Source: an uncultured Bacteroidales bacterium (GTDB lineage Bacteria > Bacteroidota > Bacteroidia > Bacteroidales > UBA932). From it: a stretch of DNA of 8,042 bases. The notes beneath the pieces are model-generated. The model did not search any database, was not told the origin of the DNA, and worked only from the letters and a program-made list of their open reading frames with translations. Positions 1-7,937 of this stretch are shown piece after piece. The position numbers and the translations under genes were made by a program. The first letter of the stretch is position 1. Each line of letters starts with the position of its first letter. The stretch covers positions 1-8,042 of the forward strand of contig CAKUSF010000096.1 in assembly GCA_934678915.1 (NCBI GenBank), read 5' to 3'.

Positions 1-9
1 TTGTTATTC

Positions 10-17
10 CAAATTTA
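10..17 (-). promoter_or_regulatory. possible divergent -7 element (TAAATTTG on the - strand)
   Basis: Read on the - strand this octamer is TAAATTTG, an exact match to the Bacteroidota -7 consensus TAnnTTTG. It would fire leftwards out of the window, so a divergent gene to the left is possible. No TTG-type -33 element is found at the expected distance (about 19-20 nt further right on the + strand), and the region is AT-rich, so a chance match is quite possible. Confidence 0.22.
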
Positions 18-123
18 CAAAAACTTTCGCTATTTTCCTAATATTCAATCAATTAAATTTCATCGAACTCACGTTAAATAGTTATTTCTGAATAGATCAC
101 TGTAAAAATCGCAGATTTTTATG

Positions 124-131
124 TAAGTTTG
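124..131 (+). promoter_or_regulatory. Bacteroidota-type -7 promoter element for the four-gene operon
   Basis: TAAGTTTG fits the Bacteroidota sigma-ABfr -7 consensus TAnnTTTG exactly and is followed by GC, as is common at these promoters. It lies in AT-rich DNA just before the first gene of the operon. A TTTG-type -33 element is not clear; only a weak CTG at 100-102 lies near the expected place. Transcription would be expected to start about 5-8 nt beyond the final G, that is at or next to the ATG at 137, so the mRNA may have almost no 5' leader. No operator or riboswitch could be recognised in 1-136. Confidence 0.6.
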
Positions 132-136
132 CGGTC

Positions 137-2287
137 ATGGTTAGTAGTATTTTCAGACATCGCACGATATTCGTGCTGGCTGCGATGTTTTGCAGCATTA
201 TTTCCTCCGCAAGGCCATCCGCCCGTACATCGGTCGCTGTGGTCACAGATTCTCTCACTTACTCTCACGCCTCCACCGCCATTGAGGAGTACCTCTCAAG
301 CATGCAGCTTGACGGCAAACGAGGCATCCTGCTCATAGACAGATGGGGCGTTCCAGACTCTCTGCGAGCGGCATTGAAGAACCTCTACGAAAACGAGTCT
401 TTGGAAGGGGCGGTGCTTGTGGGAGATATTCCCGTTCCTATGATAAGGGATGCGCAGCACCTGAGCTCAGCGTTCAAGATGAATCAACAACGCGACTGGA
501 AGAGTTCCAGTGTGCCATCGGATCGATTCTATGACGATTTCAACTTGGAGTTCCGCTTTCTAAAGAGAGACGCTGACAAGCCCGAACTCTTCTACTATTC
601 CTTGAGCGAGGATTCACCGCAGAGGCTCCGTTCCGCCATCTACACATCCAGAATCAAGCCCGCTGACAAGGTCCATAAATATGAGCTCATTGACGCTTTC
701 TTGAAGAAGGCTGTAAAAGCCAAGAAAGATGCCGCAGTCATCAATCATGTCCTATTCTTCGCTGGGCACGGTTACAATTCTGAATCAATGGTGGCCAGGA
801 TGGCTGAGTACAAGGCTCTTCACGAGCAGTTCCCTACTATTGAAAGTAATGGCGGGAAGGTGGATTTTATCAATCATGATTTTGATGAATCAGTCAAGGA
901 CAGACTTCTCGCTGGCCTTTCCGAGCCAAGCGTGGATCTCGCCATACTCCATCATCATGGCTACAACGACATGCAGTTGCTCAACGGATCCCCTTACGTT
1001 TCCTCTCCTGAGGGTTGGCTTTCCCTCGCTCAAAACTATTTCCGTGTAAAGATGCGTTCCTCTCGCAATCCAGAGAAACTCAAAGCCGATTACATCAAAC
1101 GTTACGGCATTCCCGCCCAATGGTTGGAAGAAGCATCCGATCCGAAATTCATCGCTCAAGACAGTCTCTACAGCCGCTCCTTGGACATCTACCCGAAAGA
1201 CGTTGACGCCCAAAGCATCGCGGCCAAATTCATCATCTTTGACGCATGTTTCAACGGAGCCTTCATCGAGGATGACTACATCGTGTCGCATTACCTGTTC
1301 TCTGACAAGAACTCCACACTTGCCGCACTCGCTCATTCCGTAAATTCGCTTCAGGATGTCTGGTGCGATGAGATGGTCGGACTTTTCAGCGAAGGAGTCT
1401 GTGCTGGAAACATCTACAAGAACATCTGGAATCTGGAAACCCACATATTCGGAGACCCTACTTTCCACTATTCTTCCTTGAGCTCATGGGATGCCGCTGC
1501 GGGACGTGGAGAATATTCCGACAAATTTTGGAGAAAGACCATCGCATCGAAGGAAGTCCATCCTGATGTCAAGGCTCTTGCAATAAGGAAATTGGTAAGA
1601 CGTGGTTCGATCACGCCAGAGGAACTGATTAATATTCAAAGCAATTCATCCTCCGGGATTGTAAGGCTGGCGGCATTCGACGGCAACGCTGAGATTGCTC
1701 CAGACTGCTTCGACAAGGCGATCCTTCTGGCACTTGACGATGATTACGAGCTTCTCCAAAGGCTAGGAGCCAAATTCGCAAGTTACAATCAGTCTCCGGC
1801 TCTTGCCGAAAAGGCGGTACAGTTGTTCCTTGACCCGCTGACCTCAAAGAGGGTGCTTTTTCACATCAAGTCTCTGTTCGTCACAATTGACGGGGAGAAG
1901 GCCAAGAGCCTTGTGCTTTCTACTCCGTACTGGAAAGGCGAAGAAGGCAAAGAGTCCCTTTGCAAGTACATTGATTCAAATTCGTCCTCCAAGAAAGCAG
2001 ACATCGACAATCTGTCAAGTGAGTCCATTGACCTAAGGTCGGCAAAACTTTTCATCCGCGCGCAAAGGAACCAATGCCGGGCGGATGCGCTTGACCCGAT
2101 TGCCGAATATTACACAAGATGTTCGGATCCAGATATAAAATTACTTATCGCTGAGACACTTGGATGGTATCGCTATTCCTATCTCGCACCCCACGCCCAG
2201 AGTCTCTGTCAATCTCTTCTTGAAAAAGAAAGTGATCTACGCCTGCGGGCTGAACTTACAAAGAGCATACGAAGAATCAGCGAATAA
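137..2287 (+). CDS. exported gingipain-like (C25-type) cysteine peptidase with C-terminal HEAT-like region
   Basis: This is a 716-residue exported protein, probably a cysteine peptidase of the gingipain/caspase-like fold. Residues 1-25 form a signal peptide (basic R/H residues, then a hydrophobic stretch, cleavage likely after SSA). C25-like landmarks follow in order: VLVGDIPVP (93-101), VPSDRFYDDFN (126-136), FFAGHGYN (H211), LHHHGYN (H272-274), FIIFDACFNGAF (C371) and IFGDPTFHY (to 445). The Cys motif resembles the gingipain FDVACVNGDF motif, so C371 with H274 is the likely dyad. About 96 residues separate them, against about 32 in RgpB, implying an insertion. Residues from about 470 to the end are helical, HEAT-like. 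No type IX secretion C-terminal domain is evident, so a periplasmic location is possible. The ATG at 137 is chosen because the next in-frame ATG (185) would lose the basic signal-peptide start. It is the first gene of the operon, 14 nt before the receptor gene. Activity and specificity are inferred; it could be a non-catalytic homologue. Confidence 0.78.
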   Translation: MVSSIFRHRTIFVLAAMFCSIISSARPSARTSVAVVTDSLTYSHASTAIEEYLSSMQLDGKRGILLIDRWGVPDSLRAALKNLYENESLEGAVLVGDIPVPMIRDAQHLSSAFKMNQQRDWKSSSVPSDRFYDDFNLEFRFLKRDADKPELFYYSLSEDSPQRLRSAIYTSRIKPADKVHKYELIDAFLKKAVKAKKDAAVINHVLFFAGHGYNSESMVARMAEYKALHEQFPTIESNGGKVDFINHDFDESVKDRLLAGLSEPSVDLAILHHHGYNDMQLLNGSPYVSSPEGWLSLAQNYFRVKMRSSRNPEKLKADYIKRYGIPAQWLEEASDPKFIAQDSLYSRSLDIYPKDVDAQSIAAKFIIFDACFNGAFIEDDYIVSHYLFSDKNSTLAALAHSVNSLQDVWCDEMVGLFSEGVCAGNIYKNIWNLETHIFGDPTFHYSSLSSWDAAAGRGEYSDKFWRKTIASKEVHPDVKALAIRKLVRRGSITPEELINIQSNSSSGIVRLAAFDGNAEIAPDCFDKAILLALDDDYELLQRLGAKFASYNQSPALAEKAVQLFLDPLTSKRVLFHIKSLFVTIDGEKAKSLVLSTPYWKGEEGKESLCKYIDSNSSSKKADIDNLSSESIDLRSAKLFIRAQRNQCRADALDPIAEYYTRCSDPDIKLLIAETLGWYRYSYLAPHAQSLCQSLLEKESDLRLRAELTKSIRRISE

Positions 2288-2301
2288 CAAGCTATGTACA
2301 G

Positions 2302-5139
2302 ATGAGGAAGGAATTGAAATACATAATTCCGCTACTGTTTCTGTTTTTGCTTCATGGGAACATCGGACATTCAATGCAGAGTGACGGAAAAATCCGATTG
2401 AGCGGCAAGGTGACAACCATAGAAAACGGGAAGTCAGTACCGCTTGAGGCGGCTGTCGTTGTGCTCAATCCGGCAGGCATGTACTCTGTGGTTGACGCGG
2501 AAGGCAACTACTCTTTCGATAATTTGGATGAAGGCCAATATGACCTCCACATAGAGATGATCGGCTACGTCACTATCGATTCAACGGTAGTGCTCAAACG
2601 TTCAGGCAGAGCCGTTTATAATTTCTCTTTAAAACAGAGTTCTTTCCGTCTGAAAGAGGTTCAAGTGGTCGCCCAAAGCAGTAAGGCAGGAGAAGCCACC
2701 GCATCCACAATATCCCGTCAGGCCATTGATCATGCCCTGACAAGTTCACTTGGCGATGTGATGCAACTGCTGCCTGGTGTCAGCTTGTCAAACCCAAGTC
2801 TGTCAAGCGCCCAGAGCCTCAACCTCCGTACAGCCTCCGGCAGTGACATGAACAGCCTTGGAACCGCCATCATCATAGACGGATCACCGGTGTCCAACAA
2901 TGCAAACATGGAAGGTATCAGCTCCGCCATGAACGGCACGTCCACCACCATCGCTGGTACTTCCACATTCAATGCAGGCTCTGTTCCTAACTCAGGAGTG
3001 GATGTGCGTTCGATTTCCACAGACAACATTGAGTCTATTGAAGTCATAAGAGGAATTCCGTCCGTCCAATACGGAGACTTGACATCCGGAGCCGTCATCA
3101 TAAACTCTAAAGCAGGAGCCGAACCTCTGACTGTCAGGCTCAAGACAGATCCCAAAATCTATCAGGCTTCACTTTCCAAAGGATTCCGGATTTCTCCGCA
3201 GGCCGGCAGCCTGCACCTCAGTTCTGATTATGCCTACAGCAACTCCAAAACCACTGAAAATTACGCCAACTATCAGAGAATCAACTTCAAAGCTGTTTAC
3301 AGCAACACATTCAACAGGCTTTCGAGCACCAGTTCCATTGATCTGAAATTCGGCAAAGACACCAGAAATCCAAATCCTGATGACTTAAGGTCACGTCTCG
3401 CGTCAGGAGGAAAGAGTTACGGCTATCGCATCAGCACCAACGGAACTTGGAGCGCGAATGCCGGCTGGCTCAAGTCTATCAGATATGATCTTTCCAACAG
3501 CTTCACACTGAAAGACTCCTTCAAAGAACAGATCTGCGCCAACGCCACATCCTTGTACACCAACAACATGGTTGATGGGTCAATCGTCAGCAATGTTCCC
3601 GGAAGAGACTTTTATGACATCCACGGCAACAAGATAACGAATTTCAGTCCTGAACAGGTTTCGTCCGGGACATTCGCCACATTCATGCCGGATTCGTACT
3701 TCTCGCACTATGATTTCTACAGCAGGGAAATGAACAGTTATGCCAAACTCATCGCAAAGCTGTTCAAATCCTGGGGCAATGCCAACGAAACCATCCTTGC
3801 CGGTATGGATTTCAAATCCGATGGAAACTTGGGAAAGGGGCTTGTGTTTCCGGAAGGAACACCACCTCCACACAGCACAAACACAGATTCCGGCTACCGG
3901 GAAAGGCCTCTCGATGACATTCCGTTCGTGAATCAGTTCGGTGTGTTCGCTGAGAGCTCATTCAAGGCGACTGTCTTGAGCAGATCATTCAACCTAAGCG
4001 CTGGATTGCGTTACGACATGGTAGGGAGCTTGGATGCCTTATCTCCAAGAATCAATCTCAGCTATGAGATTATCCCTCGCGTTCTGAATCTAAGGGGCGG
4101 CTACGGAATCACGGCAAAGGCTCCTACCGCATCATACCTTCATCCGAACAACGCTTACTGCGACCAGCCTCTCTTCAACAACGATGCACAGTCCGCTGAA
4201 GATAAAATCGTGATCGCAAGCACAAGAATATTCGACACTACCAACAGCGAACTGGAAATGGCAAAGAACCGCAAGCTTGAGTTCGGCATTGATCTGACAA
4301 TCGCCTCCCGCTACACCCTTAAGATCACATTCTATGATGAATTGATGAAAAACGGGTACACTTTCGGTTCGGATTTTGACACATTCGTCCTGCTTCCTTA
4401 CCTTACTTACTCCATTGCCGGTACCGATGAATCCGGAGCTCCGGTTTTCGACTTGACCCGGAACGACAAGAAGTTTTTCAGGTATTACAAGCCGATGAAC
4501 ACTCGCTACGAGCACAATCGGGGAATTGAATATGAACTGAACCTCGGTCGTTTCGATGCCATCAGAACTTCATTTTTCCTCAACGGAGCATGGATGACGA
4601 CCCAAAGCGCCAATGCAGGGTACACGTTTGATTTCAGACAGCGTTCCGGCAGCTATGTCGGAGCAAATGTGTCTGTCTATGATCCATTCGTCAGCCGTGT
4701 CAATTTTGAAAAATTCCTCACAACGCTGAGGGTGACGCACAATATTCCATCCATCGGGTTCGTGGTCACACTCTCCACTCAGCTGAATGTGTTCACACGC
4801 AACTGGACTGACTACAACAACGATGAACTGCCTCAGCTCTTCATAAGCGCGGAAAACGGACACGTGGAGGAATTCACATCAGCGATGGCGTCGGATCCTG
4901 CCTATAAGTACATGTATGACATCAAATCACCGAACCGCTTCACAGTGAGTCACACAATCCCTACGGTTGTTTTCAATCTGAATATTTCCAAGGAGATCGG
5001 AGATCTGATGACGGCATCTTTCTTTGTCAACAACATATTCAATTCCAGACCTCTGGACCCTTCTGAAATAAGCATCGGCACATATTCGGAGCTGAATTCC
5101 CCAATGTATTTCGGATTTGAGCTCAAAGTTAAAATTTAG
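2302..5139 (+). CDS. TonB-dependent outer-membrane receptor with carboxypeptidase-regulatory-like N-terminal domain
   Basis: This 945-residue protein is a TonB-dependent transporter that would import a ligand across the outer membrane using TonB/ExbBD energy. Residues 1-24 are a signal peptide (MRKELK, then a Leu/Phe/Ile core). Residues 31-112 form a CarboxypepD_reg-like beta-sandwich (LSGKVTTIENGKSVPLEAA, then EGNYSFDNLDEGQYDL). A TonB-box-like LKEVQVVAQ is at 117-125. The plug spans about 133-272 and ends with the typical IESIEVIRGIPSVQYGD and SGAVIIN segments. The rest is a 22-strand-type barrel, with late-barrel text such as ASFFVNNIFNSRPL. The barrel ends in KVKI rather than the usual terminal aromatic residue. 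The plug carries a Ser/Thr/Gly/Asn-rich stretch at about 201-234. It sits 14 nt after the peptidase gene and 24 nt before the lipoprotein gene. The family is certain; the substrate is not. The neighbouring lipoprotein is not SusD-like, so this is not an ordinary SusCD pair. Confidence 0.95.
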   Translation: MRKELKYIIPLLFLFLLHGNIGHSMQSDGKIRLSGKVTTIENGKSVPLEAAVVVLNPAGMYSVVDAEGNYSFDNLDEGQYDLHIEMIGYVTIDSTVVLKRSGRAVYNFSLKQSSFRLKEVQVVAQSSKAGEATASTISRQAIDHALTSSLGDVMQLLPGVSLSNPSLSSAQSLNLRTASGSDMNSLGTAIIIDGSPVSNNANMEGISSAMNGTSTTIAGTSTFNAGSVPNSGVDVRSISTDNIESIEVIRGIPSVQYGDLTSGAVIINSKAGAEPLTVRLKTDPKIYQASLSKGFRISPQAGSLHLSSDYAYSNSKTTENYANYQRINFKAVYSNTFNRLSSTSSIDLKFGKDTRNPNPDDLRSRLASGGKSYGYRISTNGTWSANAGWLKSIRYDLSNSFTLKDSFKEQICANATSLYTNNMVDGSIVSNVPGRDFYDIHGNKITNFSPEQVSSGTFATFMPDSYFSHYDFYSREMNSYAKLIAKLFKSWGNANETILAGMDFKSDGNLGKGLVFPEGTPPPHSTNTDSGYRERPLDDIPFVNQFGVFAESSFKATVLSRSFNLSAGLRYDMVGSLDALSPRINLSYEIIPRVLNLRGGYGITAKAPTASYLHPNNAYCDQPLFNNDAQSAEDKIVIASTRIFDTTNSELEMAKNRKLEFGIDLTIASRYTLKITFYDELMKNGYTFGSDFDTFVLLPYLTYSIAGTDESGAPVFDLTRNDKKFFRYYKPMNTRYEHNRGIEYELNLGRFDAIRTSFFLNGAWMTTQSANAGYTFDFRQRSGSYVGANVSVYDPFVSRVNFEKFLTTLRVTHNIPSIGFVVTLSTQLNVFTRNWTDYNNDELPQLFISAENGHVEEFTSAMASDPAYKYMYDIKSPNRFTVSHTIPTVVFNLNISKEIGDLMTASFFVNNIFNSRPLDPSEISIGTYSELNSPMYFGFELKVKI

Positions 5140-5163
5140 GACAACATCTTAACATTATTGTAT

Positions 5164-6393
5164 ATGAAAAGAACAATCATTATCGCTGTTTTGGCTTTAG
5201 CCACAGTCTTTTCTTTCACTTCATGCCAAAAGGACAAAGTGAAATTCTACGATTTTGACATCAGTCTGGATGAATCTGGATTCGCAGAAGGCGTTCCATC
5301 ACCGGACAGCTATCTTGTCACCTTCACAAACACGAACACAGGTGAGATCACCGAGCTTGAGACTTCCGACAAATCCGTGTCTGTGTCCCAACTTATTGAA
5401 GGAGTGTATGATGTCGTGGCAACTGCCCGCTACTCCATCTACAACTACCTCGGAAGCGCGAAGGCTGTTGTCATTGATTCTGAGGACGCTCTGACCTCCA
5501 TAAAAATCTCCGCGACCAAATCGTCTTCGCTCATATTCAAGGAAATATTTTACTGCGGCAGCAAGACCCCAACGAAGACTAATTACATGAAAGACAACTA
5601 TTTTGAGATTTACAACAATGGCAGCGAGCCTGTCTATGTCGATGGACTCTGCATCAGCTCTTCAAGTAACTATTCTTCATCAAGCATAAACTTCGCTGAC
5701 AATAACGGTCATCTCGTTGCGGCTGACGGATCATCCACAAAGATGGTCGCTGACGACTATGTGGCCGTAAAGGACATCATCTGGCAGATTCCGGGAGACG
5801 GAAAGACTTATCTTCTCAACCCGGGTGAATCCTTTATCATCGCATCCTCCGCTACAGATCACACGGCAGCTGACAAGAATCCGAACTCTATAGATTTGTC
5901 AAGCGCTGAATTCGAGACAGTCTGCGACAAATACATTGAGAATGGCCAGGTTGACAATCCATCCTCAGACAACATGATCCTGCTCAACCCACAAAATGCC
6001 ACCATAACCAAACAGTACTTGGTTTCGGTTGCGAATGCCGGTTTGATTCTTTTCGCTCCTTCAAGCCCGATCGCAGAAGCCACACTTATCGCGAATTATA
6101 ATGGAGGAAAACCATCAGGAACTTATGTTCCTATTCTCCGTTCAGACATCCTTGACGGTGTAAACTGGGTTAAGAATTCCACAACAAACCCTTACCTTCC
6201 TGAAAACATTGACGCAGGCAAGACATGGGTAAGCGGCACTTATGTCAAAGAGTCAATTGTCCGAAAGGAAGAGGGCAAGTCTTCCGAAGGAAACCCAATC
6301 TATCAGGACACCAACAACTCCACAAATGATTTCACGGTAGCCAAAGACCCTTCAATCAGAAGGAACTCAAAGAAGGCTTCCTGGGCAAAATAG
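5164..6393 (+). CDS. DUF4876-type lipoprotein, probably surface-exposed
   Basis: This 409-residue lipoprotein is of the kind found beside TonB receptors in Bacteroidota. The signal peptide MKRTIIIAVLALATVFSFTS ends in a lipobox with Cys21. The following residues, QKDK, resemble the QK(D/E)2 surface lipoprotein export signal known from Capnocytophaga, suggesting outer-surface display. Residues 25-118 look like a small beta-sandwich (YLVTFTNTNTGEI, then SQLIEGVYDVVATA). From about 123 comes the DUF4876-like core: LIFKEIFYCGS, DNYFEIYNNGSEPVYVDGL, then IIWQIPGDGKTYLLNPGESF. The ATG at 5164 is preferred over the in-frame TTG at 5158, which adds only two residues (M-Y) ahead of the MKR start. Placed between two outer-membrane barrel genes, it is likely a partner of the receptor, in the position SusD/RagB holds in other systems. 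The ligand is unknown. The DUF assignment rests on recalled family pattern, not on a search. Confidence 0.85.
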   Translation: MKRTIIIAVLALATVFSFTSCQKDKVKFYDFDISLDESGFAEGVPSPDSYLVTFTNTNTGEITELETSDKSVSVSQLIEGVYDVVATARYSIYNYLGSAKAVVIDSEDALTSIKISATKSSSLIFKEIFYCGSKTPTKTNYMKDNYFEIYNNGSEPVYVDGLCISSSSNYSSSSINFADNNGHLVAADGSSTKMVADDYVAVKDIIWQIPGDGKTYLLNPGESFIIASSATDHTAADKNPNSIDLSSAEFETVCDKYIENGQVDNPSSDNMILLNPQNATITKQYLVSVANAGLILFAPSSPIAEATLIANYNGGKPSGTYVPILRSDILDGVNWVKNSTTNPYLPENIDAGKTWVSGTYVKESIVRKEEGKSSEGNPIYQDTNNSTNDFTVAKDPSIRRNSKKASWAK

Positions 6394-6408
6394 TCCTAAG
6401 GACAACAG

Positions 6409-7917
6409 ATGAAAAGTTGTATTCCAAGAATATTCCCGTTGATTCTTGTGCTCGCACCTATTACTATGTGGGCACAAGACAACGGATTATTAAATAAAGA
6501 AAGAACCCTTTGGATTGATTCCGGGAATGCAGCCCTGATGGGTAAAAGCAGCCGGAGACCCAACAACACCGCAAACCTTTCATACGACTTCCACACAGGA
6601 GATCACCATCTGTTTCAAGAACCGCAATCGGCCTCTGATATTCACTTCAACACGGCAGGTTGCGCTTCGATTGGCAAAATCAAGCTTTGGGGACAGTTCT
6701 CTTACGACAACCTCTCCGATTCCGGAACACGCTTCAACACATTAGTCTATGATCCACTTGACGAGCGCTTTATCTACAATGTAGCTGACACCACATTGAG
6801 TGATAGGAAGAGGCAATCATACGACATGGAGTTCAAGATGGCGGTTCCTTTGTCAGGACGACACTTCGGTGGACTACACGTCCGATACCGTGACCGCATC
6901 GCGGCAAAACAGCAGGACCCCCGCAGTGAATCCACGGCCTACGATGTTGACCTTTCACCATCGTTTGTCTTCTCGATAGGAGCAAGCCATTCCTTGGGAA
7001 TGAACATCATGTACTCACACTACCTTGAAAGGGCCGCCCCAACCCTAAGCAACAGTTCGTTGCTACAGAATGTGTTTGTCTTGAAAGGATTAGGGAATTT
7101 CACGGAAGACGTGGTCGGCTCCGGAGGTCTTTACACAATGTACTACCAAGGCAACAGTTACGGTGGAGCCATCCAGTACGGACTAAACTCAGGCATAGAG
7201 TTGTTAATCGACGCCGGCTACAGATTAAGCCGTACCGAATTGAGGCAAGATGCGACCCAACCCCGCGACATGGGGCTAAGCAGTGTCAATGATTTCTTTT
7301 TGGATGCCAAAATGATTTCAGAACGTGGTAACAATCTGCACAGATTGTCACTAAGCTCGCTGTACAAGTTGACAAACGGGACTGAATATGCCACCAAACA
7401 AATAAGCGGTGTAGGCTGGGAAGTGGTTTCCAAGGCAACCATGAGCAAATACCGCACTTTCGACGCTGCCTTGTCATACGATTACTACCTGGCCAAAGGC
7501 CAATCATTTCTGTGGAGCGGCCACTCAGGAGTCAGGTTCATCAGCAAAAATGACAGCTATGTCACCCCGCACAGTCTGTTCAAATATTCCGGTGTCAGCG
7601 CTGAAGCCGGGGCCTCAAGACAATTCTTCTTCAAAAGGAGCAGCCTGACGGCAGGTTTGCAACTCAAAGGCTACAAGGGTATTGATGGTGAATATGTCTA
7701 CAACGGAGCCCGCGCTGAAAGCCGCCCTGTCCAGGAATGGTATCCCCGTGATTTAGAGGTCCTTTCTTCTGATCATGTCGTGATCGGAGCAAGAATCGAA
7801 TACCTCAGAGTAGTGAAAGAAAGCACTACAATCGGGCTGAAAACCGGCATTGATTATCTCCAAAGCCATGTCGGGAACAGGCTCATTTCATCGGTCGGAC
7901 TACAATTGACGTTCTGA
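6409..7917 (+). CDS. DUF6850-type outer-membrane beta-barrel protein
   Basis: This 502-residue protein is probably an outer-membrane beta-barrel. A signal peptide covers residues 1-22 (MKSCIPR, then a hydrophobic core, cleavage near MWA|QDN). The mature part has many alternating short strands with Tyr, Phe, Gly and Ser, such as FGGLHVRYRDRIAA, SLGMNIMYSHYLER and GSGGLYTMYYQGNSYGGAIQYG. It ends in SVGLQLTF, the terminal aromatic residue typical of BAM-assembled barrels. No plug or TonB box is seen, so it is not a second TonB receptor. The opening TLWIDSGNAALMG and overall layout match the DUF6850 family as remembered; no function is established for that family. Its start is 15 nt after the lipoprotein gene stop, and it is the last gene of the operon. 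A role as accessory porin or scaffold for the receptor is inference only. Confidence 0.8.
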   Translation: MKSCIPRIFPLILVLAPITMWAQDNGLLNKERTLWIDSGNAALMGKSSRRPNNTANLSYDFHTGDHHLFQEPQSASDIHFNTAGCASIGKIKLWGQFSYDNLSDSGTRFNTLVYDPLDERFIYNVADTTLSDRKRQSYDMEFKMAVPLSGRHFGGLHVRYRDRIAAKQQDPRSESTAYDVDLSPSFVFSIGASHSLGMNIMYSHYLERAAPTLSNSSLLQNVFVLKGLGNFTEDVVGSGGLYTMYYQGNSYGGAIQYGLNSGIELLIDAGYRLSRTELRQDATQPRDMGLSSVNDFFLDAKMISERGNNLHRLSLSSLYKLTNGTEYATKQISGVGWEVVSKATMSKYRTFDAALSYDYYLAKGQSFLWSGHSGVRFISKNDSYVTPHSLFKYSGVSAEAGASRQFFFKRSSLTAGLQLKGYKGIDGEYVYNGARAESRPVQEWYPRDLEVLSSDHVVIGARIEYLRVVKESTTIGLKTGIDYLQSHVGNRLISSVGLQLTF

Positions 7918-7937
7918 GGAACAGCACTCGATCCTTT

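Noticed and set aside
1..136. A riboswitch, Fur-type operator or other structured element upstream of the operon.
   Set aside because: The region is AT-rich without a convincing palindrome or conserved aptamer motif, and the promoter leaves almost no leader to hold a riboswitch.
185..196. Possible lipobox around the FC at residues 18-19 of the peptidase.
   Set aside because: The residue before Cys19 is Phe, not Gly, Ala or Ser, so AMFC does not fit a lipobox; a signal peptidase I site after SSA fits better.
890..1468. A 192-codon open frame on the - strand opposite the peptidase gene.
   Set aside because: It lies wholly inside the strongly supported peptidase frame, antisense to the catalytic motifs, and has no recognisable domain or upstream signals. 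It is a shadow of the real gene, as are the other shorter overlapping frames.
5158..5163. TTG start codon for the lipoprotein giving two extra residues.
   Set aside because: The ATG at 5164 gives a standard MKR lipoprotein signal; the TTG start has no added support.
2302..6393. A SusC/SusD polysaccharide utilisation pair.
   Set aside because: The lipoprotein shows no SusD-like TPR helices or length (409 residues and mostly beta-type sequence), and no glycoside hydrolase, sulfatase or hybrid sensor gene is present.
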